Shown: positions 44,255 to 53,694 of the stretch, piece after piece
Numbering within the stretch: position 1 is the stretch's first letter
Layout: the number at the start of each line of letters is the position of its first letter
Assembly: GCF_017352155.2 (NCBI RefSeq)
Contig: NZ_CP071462.1
Coordinates: forward strand, 3,410,001 to 3,474,000
Reading direction: 5' to 3'
Length of the DNA stretch: 64,000 bases
Source of the DNA: Haloterrigena alkaliphila
GTDB taxonomy: Archaea; Halobacteriota; Halobacteria; Halobacteriales; Natrialbaceae
The notes under the pieces: generated by a model
The model's input: the letters and a program-made list of their open reading frames with translations, nothing else
Databases searched by the model: none
Told to the model about the DNA's origin: nothing
Made by a program: the position numbers and the translations under genes

Positions 44255-45847
44255 ATGTCGCACAATTTCGATCCCGAACCCGGACCCGAGTCCCCGCGCC
44301 CGCAGTCGCTGTGGCTGGCCACGACGCCGACGACCGACTACGAACCGCTCGAGGACGGCCTCGAGGTAGACGTCGCCGTCGTCGGTGGCGGCATCACCGG
44401 GCTGACCGCCGCGATCAACCTGAAAGAGGCTGGGAAGACGGTGGCGGTGCTCGAGTCGGACCGCATCGTCGAGAGCACGACCGGCCACACGACGGCCAAA
44501 CTGACCTCCCAGCACGGGCTGATCTACGACACGCTCGTATCCCAGTTCGGCCCCGAGAAGGCGAAACAGTACGCCGACGCCAACGAGGCGGCGATCGACG
44601 CGGTCGAGGAACGCATCGAGGAGCACGACATCGACTGCGACTTTCGGCGGACGCCGGCGTACACGTACGCGGCCTCGTCCGCCGACGTCAAACGGGTCAG
44701 CGAGGAGGTGGAGACGGCCCAGCGGCTCGGCCTCCCGGCCGAATACGTCGCGGAGACGCCCCTGCCCTTCGAGACCGAAGGGGCCGTCCGCTTCGACGAG
44801 CAGGCGGAGTTCCACCCCCGGAAGTACCTGCTCGCCGTTGCCGAGGCAATTCACGGCGACGGCTGCCACGTCTTCGAGGAGACGCAGGCGGTCGACCTCG
44901 AGCCCGGTGACCCCTGCCGCGTCGAGACGGAACGCGGCGCGGTCGTCGCGGACGACGTCGTGGTCGCCACGCACTTCCCCTTCTTCGATCGGGCCGGCTA
45001 CTTCTCGCGGATGCACCCCCACCGGGCCTACCTGCTGGCCGTCCGCGTCGAAGAGGAGCCACCGGCGGGGATGTACTACAGCACGGCGTCGCCGCCGGCC
45101 ACGATTCGAACGTACGCCGCCGAATCCGACCGGAGCGACCGCGAAGACGACGATACCGCAGCCGACGAACTCGTCCTCGTCGGCGGCCAGAGCCACAAAC
45201 CGAGCGTCAGCGGGCCGCCGACCTCCGAGCGATACCGGCGCTGCGAGCGATTCGCCCGCGACCACTTCAGCGTCGAATCGATCGAGTACCGCTGGTCGAC
45301 GATGGACTATTCGCCGGTCGACAAGGTGCCCTTCGTCGGGCAAATTGATCCCCTGTCCGAGCACGTCTACGTCGGTACGGGGTTCAACGGCTGGGGCATG
45401 TCCGGCGGCACCGCCGCCGGGATGATCCTCGCCGACCTGATCGTCGAGGGCTCGAGTCCGTGGGCGGACGTGTTCGATCCCCAGCGGCTCCCGCCGAAAT
45501 CGTCGGCCAAGAGCTTCCTCGAGGAGAACGCGGTAGTTGGCGGGAGCTTCGTCGGCGATCGGATCAAGTCGCTCCTCTCGTCGCTCGGCGCCGACGGGGG
45601 CGCCGACCTTCCCTCGTCCGGCGAGGGGAAGATCGTCCGCCGGACGGGCCGTCCGATGGGGGTCTATCGCGACGAGGAGGGCTCGGTCCACGCCGTCTCC
45701 GCGGTCTGCCCCCACATGGGCTGTCTCGTCCGGTGGAACGACGCCGAGCGAACCTGGGACTGCCCCTGTCACGGCTCGCGCTTCACCCACGACGGCGACG
45801 TGCTCTCCGGGCCCGCGCTCGAGGGATTGCCGTATCGGGAACTCTGA
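44255..45847 (+). CDS. DAO-type flavoprotein with C-terminal Rieske domain
   Basis: 530 residues. Residues about 35-425 are an FAD-dependent DAO fold (VDVAVVGGGITGLTAAINLK, TGHTTAKLTSQHGLIYDTLV, VGTGFNGWGMSGGTAAGMIL). The C-terminal about 85 residues are a Rieske 2Fe-2S domain with CPHMGC and CPCHGSRF, four ligands. Such fusions occur in bacteria and archaea and are thought to shuttle electrons from an organic substrate. The substrate is unknown. The ATG is at MSHNFDPEPG; a leader Met three codons earlier exists. A proline/charged tail precedes the catalytic part. Confidence 0.9.
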   Translation: MSHNFDPEPGPESPRPQSLWLATTPTTDYEPLEDGLEVDVAVVGGGITGLTAAINLKEAGKTVAVLESDRIVESTTGHTTAKLTSQHGLIYDTLVSQFGPEKAKQYADANEAAIDAVEERIEEHDIDCDFRRTPAYTYAASSADVKRVSEEVETAQRLGLPAEYVAETPLPFETEGAVRFDEQAEFHPRKYLLAVAEAIHGDGCHVFEETQAVDLEPGDPCRVETERGAVVADDVVVATHFPFFDRAGYFSRMHPHRAYLLAVRVEEEPPAGMYYSTASPPATIRTYAAESDRSDREDDDTAADELVLVGGQSHKPSVSGPPTSERYRRCERFARDHFSVESIEYRWSTMDYSPVDKVPFVGQIDPLSEHVYVGTGFNGWGMSGGTAAGMILADLIVEGSSPWADVFDPQRLPPKSSAKSFLEENAVVGGSFVGDRIKSLLSSLGADGGADLPSSGEGKIVRRTGRPMGVYRDEEGSVHAVSAVCPHMGCLVRWNDAERTWDCPCHGSRFTHDGDVLSGPALEGLPYREL

Positions 45848-45953
45848 TCAGTTCGCGTGGAAGCGCTGTTCGGAGGTGCGTTCGGGACGGGTTCCAAGAG
45901 TGGTCCGCAAGGCTGGTGACGTTCGGGCGAACTGAAACATGAATCTAGCTGCG

Positions 45954-46351
45954 GTGGCGCGCGCCCGGCCACGGTGAGCGACGAGCGAACCGTGGTCCGG
46001 AGTCGCACGAGGTCTTCGTGAACGGAGTGAACGAAGTCGTTCGAGACGGCTTTGCCGTCTCGTGACTGAGCGAAGCTTCGCGATGTCCGCGAAACCGAAG
46101 GTTTCGCTTGATGCGAAAATCTTCGATTTTCAGCAGCTTGGAAGACGCAAAGCGTCTTCCAGTGGATGAACGAGTGACCGGCGCGGGACCTTCGGTCCCG
46201 CGTACCGTGCGAACGGGCAGTGCGCGGCGCGTAGCGCCGCGACTGTCGGGACGGCGAAGCCGTCCCGCAGCGCCCGTGAGCAGACGAAGGGAACGAGCGA
46301 ATCGATTGGGGAGGGCGTGGCTATTCCCGGTTGCCACGATAGCAGGACGGT
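45954..46351 (+). repeat. Dispersed repeat, copy B (expanded)
   Basis: It starts with GTGGCGCGCGC and ends with AGCGAATCG..TTGGGGAGGG, then a hairpin (GTGGC 46317-46321, GCCAC 46333-46337, loop 11) and ATAGCAGGAC. Between lie a dyad CCACGGT/ACCGTGG (45969-45995) and the palindrome array. It is about 260 bases longer than copies A and C, all of the extra length being in the middle. Confidence 0.75.
46042..46267. repeat. Array of seven perfect palindromes with 3-base centres
   Basis: Each unit is X, 3 bases, then the complement of X. Arms and centres: CGAGACGGC/TTT (46042), GCGAAACC/GAA (46089), GAAAATC/TTC (46115), GGAAGACGC/AAA (46140), CGCGGGACC/TTC (46182), CGCGGCGC/GTA (46223), CGGGACGGC/GAA (46247). 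Arm lengths are 7-9. A further exact palindrome GCGAAGCTTCGC lies at 46070. The arm sequences differ from each other, so the shared property is the shape and not the sequence. Confidence 0.85.
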
Positions 46352-46416
46352 TCCCGTGATTAACCGGGAACGATCGCGACTGTACGAAATTCGGATCGCT
46401 CGTTCGAATCGGCAAG

Positions 46417-47175
46417 TTAGAGCGAAACGTCGCCGAGGTCGATCCGGGTCGGTTCCGGAACGGCATCCGGACCATCATCGTCGCTCGAGACCGCGTACGT
46501 GCCGCGTTCGACCGCCGTCTCCTTTGTCTCGCCGGTGAGGACGATGACGCCGTCGGCCAGCAGGGGGGCGACGACGCCCGCCGCGACGGTCCGCGGATCC
46601 GAGAACGGGGTCCGGATCACCACGCGGTCGCCCTCCTCGAGGCCGTACTCCGCGACGACGTTCACGGCGGCCTCGCACACGGCACCGTGACTGACGGTCC
46701 GCTCGCCGTCCGTCAGCAGCGTCGTCTCGGGATCGATGTCCAGCGGCGGGAACGCGGGGTTTTCCGTCCAGACGCCGGCGTCGAAGTGGTGGATGTCCGG
46801 CTCCTCGGGTTTCGCCCCGTAGCCGACCCGCTGGGCGCCCCGCGGGAGGTCGTAGGTGCCGGACTCGAGGTCCCGGACCGGCGCCACGAGCGCCCGGAAC
46901 TCGTCGGCATCTGTGAGGTCGGTCGGCGGATCGAACTGCGTCGCTCCCTCGAGCAGCGCGGTTCCGAAGCAGGCCAGCAGGGAGAGCGGGCTCTCCCCGA
47001 CGATGCCGACGGTGACGCCCTTCCGGACGCCCGCGTGGCGCAGGAAGTTCCCGGCCTTCCACGCGGTCGTACACAGCCAGTGGTGGTCGAACTCCCGGCC
47101 CGTCGCGTCGACCAGCGACGTGTGCTCGGCCCGGAGTTCGCGCGTGAGTAACTCGTCGACTGTCGCAGCGGTCAT
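46417..47175 (-). CDS. Short AMP-binding/acyl-CoA synthetase-like protein
   Basis: 252 residues. It looks like the N-terminal part of an ANL (acyl-CoA synthetase) fold: GREFDHHWLCTTAWKAGNFL, RKGVTVGIVGESPLSLLACF, then TVSHGAVCEAAVNVVAEYGL and GDRVVIRTPFSDPRTVAAGV. Catalytic motifs of full synthetases (the P-loop-like TSGTTG) are not seen, so it is probably not an active acyl-CoA synthetase. Haloarchaea have such short paralogs; the role is unknown. Start MTAATVDELLTREL. Confidence 0.65.
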   Translation of the reverse strand: MTAATVDELLTRELRAEHTSLVDATGREFDHHWLCTTAWKAGNFLRHAGVRKGVTVGIVGESPLSLLACFGTALLEGATQFDPPTDLTDADEFRALVAPVRDLESGTYDLPRGAQRVGYGAKPEEPDIHHFDAGVWTENPAFPPLDIDPETTLLTDGERTVSHGAVCEAAVNVVAEYGLEEGDRVVIRTPFSDPRTVAAGVVAPLLADGVIVLTGETKETAVERGTYAVSSDDDGPDAVPEPTRIDLGDVSL

Positions 47176-47289
47176 ACCTCGTACTCCCGCCCCGGCGGAA
47201 AAAAGCGCGCCGACTCGCGGCGGCGACGTGACCGTCAACGGCCGTCGTACGACGGTGGCGCGATCGGCCCCCGCGTCGCAGCGGACGGT

Positions 47290-47886
47290 TCAGTCGTCCG
47301 CCGCAGCGGGCGCGGCGTCGGCGTGGTCGATCTCGGTGCCGAGACACTCGAGGAACTCGGCGAGCCACTCGGGGTGGTCGGGCCACGCCTGTCCCGTCAC
47401 CAGATTGGCGTCGCGCGTGACCTCACCCGTCCACTCGCCGCCGGCGCCGCGCACGTCGGCCTCGAGAGCCGGATAGCCGGTACAGGTCCGTCCCTCGAGG
47501 ACGTCCGCCGCGGCGAGGATCTGGACGCCGTGACAGAGTGACGCGACGGGCTTGTCTTCCTCGAAGAAGTGGCGGGTGATCTCGAGGATCTCGTCGTAGG
47601 TGCGGAGGTACTCCGGGGCGCGGCCGCCGGGAACGACGAGCGCGTCGTACTCGGCGGGGTCGACGGCGTCGAAATCGTGGTTCAGTTCGAACCGGTGTCC
47701 CGGTTTCTCGGTGTAGGTCTGGTCGCCCTCGAAGTCGTGGATGGCGGTCGGACAGGTGTCACCCGATTCTTTCTCCGGGCAAACCGCGTGTACCTCGTGG
47801 CCGACCATCTGGAGCGCCTGAAACGGCACCATTATCTCGTAGTCCTCGACGAAATCGCCCGCGAGGAGCAGGATCTGTTGTGACAT
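47290..47886 (-). CDS. DJ-1/PfpI family protein
   Basis: 198 residues. The nucleophile elbow is [17 protein letters not shown] with the reactive Cys, and the fold pattern is [32 protein letters not shown] and [20 protein letters not shown]. Family members include glyoxalase III, deglycases and intracellular peptidase-like proteins; which applies is unknown. Start at MSQQILLL; longer frames give unrelated sequence. Confidence 0.9.
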   Translation of the reverse strand: MSQQILLLAGDFVEDYEIMVPFQALQMVGHEVHAVCPEKESGDTCPTAIHDFEGDQTYTEKPGHRFELNHDFDAVDPAEYDALVVPGGRAPEYLRTYDEILEITRHFFEEDKPVASLCHGVQILAAADVLEGRTCTGYPALEADVRGAGGEWTGEVTRDANLVTGQAWPDHPEWLAEFLECLGTEIDHADAAPAAADD

Positions 47887-48021
47887 GGGTATCCCCGCGT
47901 ATCGATTCGACGACAGTCGGCATAATCTGTGTTGGGTGATACCGTGACACTCACGGAGGCGCACACGAGTCGCTCGAGTCGGTCGCGATGGAAGAAATAC
48001 CGTGACCGGGCGTCCGGTCAT

Positions 48022-48426
48022 TCAGTCGTCGCTCGGTGCGGCAGCCTGCTGGTCTCTGACGTGGTCGGCGATCTCCTGGGTCTCGGATTCGAACGCCTCG
48101 AGATCGACCTCCGCTCCGTGGAGTACCGTCGAGAAGTATCGCACGCCGCTAGCGACCCCGATCGCCTCCGACAGTTCGTCGTCGGTTACGCCGTCGATCT
48201 TCGCTTCCTCCCTGTGGAAACGGATGCAGTACGGACACTGGATCGCCGCGGCCGCGCCGAGGGCGACCAGCGCCTTCTCGCGCCTCTCGAGTTCGGTCTC
48301 GCCTAACTGGAGGTCTCGCACGATCGCCCAACTGTGGTCGGCGGCCGACTCCGGAAGCGCGTCGATCCAACTGGGGACTCGTCCGAGATACTCCTCGATC
48401 TCCGCTTGGGTCTCTGTAGATACCAT
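48022..48426 (-). CDS. Carboxymuconolactone decarboxylase/AhpD-like protein
   Basis: 134 residues, all helical, with the AhpD motif CPYCIRFHREEAKIDG (CxxC..H). The family includes 4-carboxymuconolactone decarboxylases and AhpD-type peroxidase partners. The CxxC-plus-His pattern points to a redox role. Start MVSTETQAEIEEYL. It is on the same strand as the DJ-1 gene, 136 bases from it, both perhaps part of an oxidative stress response. Confidence 0.85.
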   Translation of the reverse strand: MVSTETQAEIEEYLGRVPSWIDALPESAADHSWAIVRDLQLGETELERREKALVALGAAAAIQCPYCIRFHREEAKIDGVTDDELSEAIGVASGVRYFSTVLHGAEVDLEAFESETQEIADHVRDQQAAAPSDD

Positions 48427-48652
48427 TCGCTCACTCCTGTGGATTTCTCGCCGTCGTCCGACATCCGTTCGGTCGTCATCCGGCTCCCGTTCTGTTCGTT
48501 GCCTAACGCGGGGAAATCCGTGTGCTAGTACGTCCCACGCAGTAATCAAGCTCTCACATTCCGATCTGATAGCACGCGACGGATGGATAATACGATTCGT
48601 GAATCCGACACGGCGTCGGGTAGAGCGAGGGTACAACTAGGCCGGGACGCGC

Positions 48653-49825
48653 TCAGAACGCCCGCTTGATCTTCTCGAAGAACCCTTCCTTCACCTCGAT
48701 CTCGTCGCCGCCGGCCTCGGCGAACGCCTCGAGGGCCTCCCGCTGCTCCTCGTTGAGACTCTCGGGGGTGACGACCTGCACCTGCACGTGGAGGTCACCC
48801 TGTCCGCGACCGCGCAGGCGGGGCATGCCCTTCCCCTCGAGTCGGAACGTCTCGCCGCTCTGGGTGCCCTTCGGAATCTCGAACTCGGCGGCGCCGTCGA
48901 GCGTCGGGACTTCGACGTCGTCACCGAAGGTGGCCTGCGGGAACGAGATGGGAAGCCGATACTGGAGGTCGTCGCCCTGGCGTTCGAACTCGTCGTGGTC
49001 GCGGACGACGACGTCGATCAGCAGGTCGCCGTGGCGGCCGCCCTCGGGGCTGGGCGCGCCCTCGCCTTCCATCCGGAGCGTCTGGCCCTCCTGGATGCCC
49101 GCCGGGACCTCGACGGTTAACTGCGCTTCGTTGCGGACGTACCCCTCGCCGCGACACTCGTCGCAGGTCTCGGAGTACAGCGTCCCCTCGCCCTCGCAGC
49201 GCCGACAGGTGGTCGTCTGCTGGACGCGCCCCAGCGGCGTCTGCTGGACCTGCGTCACCTGCCCGCGACCCTGACACTCCGGACAGGTCTCGGCGTCGGC
49301 CTCCGGCGGGTGGCCTTCCCCCTCGCAGACGTCACACTCCTCGGGTCGCTCGACGGTGAACTGCTTCTCGACGCCCTCGTAGGCCTCCTCGAGGTCGATC
49401 TCGAGTTCGGTCCGCAGGTCCCGGCCCTTGCGCGGGCGACGACGTCCGCGGCCGCCGCCACCGCCGCCGAAGACCTGCTCGAAGATGTCGCCGAGACCGC
49501 CGCCGCCCATGCCGCCACCGCCGCCACCCATGCCGCCGAACGGGCCGCCGCCCATGCCGCCGGCACCGCCGCTCTCGCTGGCGTCGAAGCCGTGTTTCTC
49601 GGCCTGTTCGTAGCGGTCGTGGCCCATGCGATCGTACGCGCTGCGCTTTTCCTCGTCGGTGAGGACCTTCTTCGCCTTCTGGATCTTCTTGAATTTCTCC
49701 TCGGCATCGGGGTCGTCGCTGACGTCCGGATGGTACTCCGTGGCCTTCTTCCGGTAGGCCTGTTTGATCTCCTCGGCGGACGCGTCCTGGTCCACACCGA
49801 GTACGTCGTAGAAGTCCTCGCTCAT
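48653..49825 (-). CDS. dnaJ: DnaJ (Hsp40) co-chaperone
   Basis: 390 residues with complete type A architecture: the J domain (residues 1-65, HPD in ATEYHPDVSDDPD), a Gly/Phe-rich part (GGMGGGPFGGMGGGG), the four zinc repeats CDVCEGEG, CPECQGRG, CRRCEGEG and CDECRGEG, and the C-terminal substrate domain. It hands unfolded substrates to DnaK and stimulates its ATPase. The downstream member of the grpE-dnaK-dnaJ set on one strand, but it is separated from dnaK by 454 bases of repeat-like DNA, so an independent promoter is likely. Confidence 0.97.
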   Translation of the reverse strand: MSEDFYDVLGVDQDASAEEIKQAYRKKATEYHPDVSDDPDAEEKFKKIQKAKKVLTDEEKRSAYDRMGHDRYEQAEKHGFDASESGGAGGMGGGPFGGMGGGGGGMGGGGLGDIFEQVFGGGGGGRGRRRPRKGRDLRTELEIDLEEAYEGVEKQFTVERPEECDVCEGEGHPPEADAETCPECQGRGQVTQVQQTPLGRVQQTTTCRRCEGEGTLYSETCDECRGEGYVRNEAQLTVEVPAGIQEGQTLRMEGEGAPSPEGGRHGDLLIDVVVRDHDEFERQGDDLQYRLPISFPQATFGDDVEVPTLDGAAEFEIPKGTQSGETFRLEGKGMPRLRGRGQGDLHVQVQVVTPESLNEEQREALEAFAEAGGDEIEVKEGFFEKIKRAF

Positions 49826-50279
49826 TCGTTGTCAAACCGATACTCGATTGAGACACTTGAAACGAACGTTCCAGAAGTACCTTTTTCCGCCTCGGGTTCG
49901 CTCGCTGCGCTCACGGCTTCGCCGTTCGCATTGTCGCGGTTCTCGCTCACTCCGTTCGCTCCGAACCGCGCACCGCTCGCTCACCGCTCGGCGCAAAAAT
50001 CTACGCTAAAAAGGCCGCTCGCTCCCGTTGGTCGCTCGCGGCTGCAGCGCTTGCACCTCGACCGCTGCGATACGGGCTCCGCTTTACTCTATCATGTATC
50101 CCAACGCACCGAAGACGATAACCAGTCGTCCTTCTCAAATTCGAAAACGAGGACTCGAGTCAGTCGTCCCCGTCGCCGGCTCAACAAAATTGGAGAGTCG
50201 CTAGCAAATAAGAAGAGGACTGAAAGGTACGAGTTCTCGCCGAGGGACAGACTACGTCTGACCTGTCGAAGACGGTGAT
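49826..50279. other. Repeat-like spacer between dnaK and dnaJ
   Basis: 454 bases without a gene. It contains clusters of CGCTC/GCGAG words (for example CTCGCTGCGCTCACGGCTTC, 49901-49920) and a short palindrome ACGGC-TTC-GCCGT (49913-49925), which is the same triloop kind as elsewhere in the window. The dyad at 50023-50042 (GGCCGCTC .. GCGGC) is imperfect. Confidence 0.55.
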
Positions 50280-52208
50280 TTATTCGTCGTCTTCAGCCTC
50301 GTCGTCGACGTCCTCGAAGTCGGCGTCGACGAACTCCTCGTCCTCGCCGCCGGCCGCAGCGCCCTCGGGACCGGGGTTCGGGCCGCCGCCCATGCCCGCG
50401 CCCGCAGCGCCGCCTGCCGCGCCGCCCGCGGCGCCACCGGCCGCACCGCCGGCCTCCGCGGCGCCGGCGTCCTGATAGATCTGCTTGCCGATCTCCTGGA
50501 GTTCCTTGCTGAGGTCCTCGGTCGCCGCCTCGATGTCGTCGGCGTCGGCGTCGCCGTCGTCGATCGTGTCCTCGAGGTCCTCGATGGCCGCCTCGATGTC
50601 GGCGCGGAGGTCGTCGTCGACGTCCTCGTTCTCCTCGAGGAGCGTCTCGGCGCGCTGGATCGTGGCCTCGGCCGTGTTGCGGGCCTCGATACGCTCGCGC
50701 TTCTCCTTGTCCTCCTCGGCGTGCTTCTCGGCCTCGCGCTGCATCTTCTCGATCTCGGAGTCGGAGAGTCCGGCGCCGCCCTCGATGGTGATCTCCTCGC
50801 TGGTGCCGGTGCCCTTGTCCTCCGCGCTGACGTTGACGATGCCGTTCTCGTCGATGGAGAACGTGACCTCGATCTGCGGGGTCCCCGCGGGGGCCGGCGG
50901 GATGCCGGTCAGGTGGAACTCGCCGAGCATCTCGTTCTTCTCGGCCAGTTCGCGCTCACCCTGGAAGACCCGGACCTGGACGGAGGTCTGGTTGTCCGCC
51001 GCGGTGGTGAAGATCTTCGACTCCTCGGTCGGGATCGTCGTGTTCTTCTCGATGAGTCGCTCGAAGAGGCCGCCCTTGACCTCGATACCGAGCGAGAGCG
51101 GCGTGACGTCCAGCAGCACGATGTCGTCGACCTCGCCGCCGAGGACGCCGCCCTGGATCGCCGCGCCGAGCGCGACGGCCTCGTCGGGGTTGACGTTCTT
51201 CTGGGGCTCCTTGCCCGTCAGCTCCTCGACCTTCTCCGAGACCTGGGGCATCCGGGTCGAGCCGCCGACGAGCAGCACCTCGTCGATGTCCTCTTTCTCG
51301 TAGCCCGCGTCCTCGAGGGCCTGCTCGGTCGGTTCGACGGTGCGGTCGATGAGGTCGCTGGTGAGCGACTCGAACTTCGCTCGCGTCATCGACTCCTCGA
51401 GGTGGATCGGGCCGTCGTCGGTCGCCGTGATGAACGGCAGGTTGATTTCGGTCTCTTTCCGGCTCGAGAGTTCGATCTTGGCCTCCTCCGCGGCGTCCTT
51501 GAGGCGCTGGAGGGCCTGCCGGTCCTCGCGGAGGTCGATGCCGTGTTCCTCCTCGAACTCGTCGGCGAGCCAGTCGATGATCGCCTCGTCCCAGTCGTCG
51601 CCACCGAGGTCGTTGTCACCGTTCGTGGCGACGACTTCGTAGACGCCGCCGCCGAGATCGAGAATAGAGACGTCGAAGGTGCCGCCACCGAGGTCGTAGA
51701 CGAGGACGGTTTGATCGGAGTCGTCGTCGAGGCCGTAGGCCATCGACGCGGCCGTCGGCTCGTTGATGATGCGCTCGACCTCGAAGCCGGCGATCTCGCC
51801 GGCGTCTTTGGTCGCCTGGCGCTGTCGGTCGGAGAAGTACGCGGGGACCGTGATGACGGCCTTCTCGATCTCGTCGCCCAGATAGTCCTCGGCGTCGCGC
51901 TTGATCTTCTGGAGGATCATCGCCGAGATCTGTTCGGGCGTGTACTCCTCGTCATCCACCTCGACGGTGTAGTCCTCCTCGCCGATGTGGCGCTTGATCG
52001 ACTGGATCGTCTTCTCGGGGTTCTGAACGGCCTGATTCTTCGCCGGTTTCCCGACGAGTCGCTCGTCGTCGTCGGTAAAGGCGACGACGGAGGGGGTCGT
52101 CCGTTCGCCTTCCGCGTTGACGATGATCTCCGGATCGCCGCCTTCCATCACCGCGAACGCGCTGTTCGTCGTCCCGAGGTCGATTCCGAGAATTTTGTTG
52201 CTCGCCAT
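50280..52208 (-). CDS. dnaK: DnaK (Hsp70) chaperone
   Basis: 642 residues. The ATPase domain shows [20 protein letters not shown], the phosphate loop [20 protein letters not shown] and [19 protein letters not shown]. The substrate-binding part has [14 protein letters not shown] and the lid. The end is Gly/Ala-rich and acidic ([18 protein letters not shown], then [12 protein letters not shown]). It is the central ATP-dependent refolding enzyme, served by GrpE upstream and DnaJ downstream. The start [11 protein letters not shown] is the standard one. Confidence 0.98.
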   Translation of the reverse strand: MASNKILGIDLGTTNSAFAVMEGGDPEIIVNAEGERTTPSVVAFTDDDERLVGKPAKNQAVQNPEKTIQSIKRHIGEEDYTVEVDDEEYTPEQISAMILQKIKRDAEDYLGDEIEKAVITVPAYFSDRQRQATKDAGEIAGFEVERIINEPTAASMAYGLDDDSDQTVLVYDLGGGTFDVSILDLGGGVYEVVATNGDNDLGGDDWDEAIIDWLADEFEEEHGIDLREDRQALQRLKDAAEEAKIELSSRKETEINLPFITATDDGPIHLEESMTRAKFESLTSDLIDRTVEPTEQALEDAGYEKEDIDEVLLVGGSTRMPQVSEKVEELTGKEPQKNVNPDEAVALGAAIQGGVLGGEVDDIVLLDVTPLSLGIEVKGGLFERLIEKNTTIPTEESKIFTTAADNQTSVQVRVFQGERELAEKNEMLGEFHLTGIPPAPAGTPQIEVTFSIDENGIVNVSAEDKGTGTSEEITIEGGAGLSDSEIEKMQREAEKHAEEDKEKRERIEARNTAEATIQRAETLLEENEDVDDDLRADIEAAIEDLEDTIDDGDADADDIEAATEDLSKELQEIGKQIYQDAGAAEAGGAAGGAAGGAAGGAAGAGMGGGPNPGPEGAAAGGEDEEFVDADFEDVDDEAEDDE

Positions 52209-52230
52209 CGTGGACGGCTATTGTGCGCAC

Positions 52231-52245
52231 TTTGTTTTAAAGCTT
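52231..52245 (-). promoter_or_regulatory. TATA element of dnaK
   Basis: On the minus strand AAGCTTTAAAACAAA lies 23-37 bases upstream of the dnaK start, a good archaeal TATA position. No heat-shock operator can be recognised by eye. Confidence 0.5.
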
Positions 52246-52410
52246 ACTAGGGGATATCACGGGCCGAATAAAATACGACTAATTGGCCGGATACGCCGCC
52301 ATAGGCAATCCAAGTCGCCTAATTACGAATAATATATGTCGAGTGGAAAGTCAAGGAACCGAAACTGAATTGGCCGGAAACAGGGACGATGGTCGAACGG
52401 TTCGGTGCGC

Positions 52411-53574
52411 TCACTCGGAGTCCGCGGTCGACTCGCGGTCACCGTTGCCGGCCGAGTTCGCCTCGTCGGCCTCGGTGCGGTCGTCCTCCTCGGCGACCTC
52501 GCCGCCGAGTTCGATCGCGCCCTCGCTATCGTCCTCGTCCGCGGATCCGTCGCTTGCACCGTCGTCCGACGCGTCTTCGGCGTTCGCTACGTCCTCGCTC
52601 CCGTCATCCGCGTCGGTCTCGGCGGTCGAATCCCCGCTCGAGGCGTCCGCTTCGCCCTCGAGTTCGCCGTTGGAGACGGTCACCTGCGCGTTCTGAATGA
52701 CCTTGTCGCCCATCTCGTAGCCGGGCGTGTAGACGTCGGCGACGGTGCCTTCCGGCTGGCCGCTGTCGACGCGCATCATGACCTCGTGGCGCTGGGGATC
52801 CGTCTCGGTCCCGGGTTCGGGATCGATTTCGGCGACGTTCTCGTCCTCGAGGATGCGATCGAACTCCTTGAGCGTCATTTCGACGCCGTCTCGGAGGCTG
52901 TCGGCGTCGCCGCTCTCCTCCTCGAGGGCGCGTTTCAGGTTGTCGCGGACGCCCAGCAGCCGTTCGACCAGATCCTCGGTCGCGCGCTCTTTGATCTGGT
53001 CCTGGCGCTTCTTGGCCCGTTTCTTGTAGTTCTGGAAGTCGGCCTGTTTGCGCTTCAGACGGCTCTTCAGGTCCTCCACTTCCTCCTCGTACTCATCGAG
53101 TTTCTCGTCGCGGGCCTCGACCTCCGCCTGCAGGTTCTCGATGGTCTCGGCCTGCTCCTCGACGCGTTCGGTCAGATCCTCGAGTTCCTCGCGCTGGTGG
53201 GTGACCGTCGCGTTCAGGTCGCGGGCTTCCTCGACGATGGCGTTGACCTTGTGCGCGAGTTCGTCGTCGTACTGGGTCACGCTGTCGACCAGTTGCTGGA
53301 CGTCGTCGCTCGTTTCGGGTGCGGCCTGCTCGGCGTCGGGCGATGCGTCGGCATCGGCGTCGTCGGCGTCCGCGCTCCCGTTCGAGTCGTCGGTCGCGCG
53401 TTCGCTCGAGTCGTCTTCCTCGGTCGGCGCGTCCGTACCGGACGTCTCCGATTCGACGGTCGATTCGTCCGCTCCCGTTGCCGCGGAGTCGCCGTCGGTC
53501 GTCTCGCCGTCGTCGGATCGGTCCTCGGACGGGACACCCTGGGCGGAGGAGTTCGTGCCCTCGTCTTCGCTCAT
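52411..53574 (-). CDS. grpE: GrpE nucleotide-exchange factor, extended
   Basis: 387 residues, much longer than the usual about 200. The core lies at about 160-310: a long coiled coil (EELEDLTERVEEQAETIENL, LKSRLKRKQADFQNYKKRAK), then LVERLLGVRDNLKRALEEES and the beta part (GTVADVYTPGYEMGDKVIQN). Both ends carry long, very acidic low-complexity extensions (about 85 residues N-terminal, about 75 C-terminal), typical of haloarchaeal salt adaptation. It releases ADP from DnaK. It is first in the chaperone group, with 202 bases to dnaK. Confidence 0.95.
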   Translation of the reverse strand: MSEDEGTNSSAQGVPSEDRSDDGETTDGDSAATGADESTVESETSGTDAPTEEDDSSERATDDSNGSADADDADADASPDAEQAAPETSDDVQQLVDSVTQYDDELAHKVNAIVEEARDLNATVTHQREELEDLTERVEEQAETIENLQAEVEARDEKLDEYEEEVEDLKSRLKRKQADFQNYKKRAKKRQDQIKERATEDLVERLLGVRDNLKRALEEESGDADSLRDGVEMTLKEFDRILEDENVAEIDPEPGTETDPQRHEVMMRVDSGQPEGTVADVYTPGYEMGDKVIQNAQVTVSNGELEGEADASSGDSTAETDADDGSEDVANAEDASDDGASDGSADEDDSEGAIELGGEVAEEDDRTEADEANSAGNGDRESTADSE

Positions 53575-53593
53575 GTGCCTGTCAAGGAACAGC

Positions 53594-53606
53594 GGTAATA
53601 AAAGGG
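53594..53606 (-). promoter_or_regulatory. TATA element of grpE
   Basis: On the minus strand CCCTTTTATTACC lies 20-32 bases before the grpE ATG, which fits an archaeal promoter for a short-leader transcript. Confidence 0.5.
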
Positions 53607-53694
53607 TTGAGGTACGGCGACCGGTCGGTCGCGCTCCCGATCCACGGCGTCGACAGTCCGACAGTATTTGATTGTTCGACCCCGAAAGCGAACC

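Larger units (their letters stand above)
45848..46416. other. Intergenic region filled by a repeat
   Basis: 569 bases with no gene. It is almost entirely occupied by the third-type dispersed repeat, copy B (45954-46351), with an array of palindromes in its middle. Confidence 0.7.

Noticed and set aside
46042-46267. CRISPR array
   Set aside because: Arms differ between units, intervals are irregular, and the central spacer is only three bases. No leader or cas gene is present.
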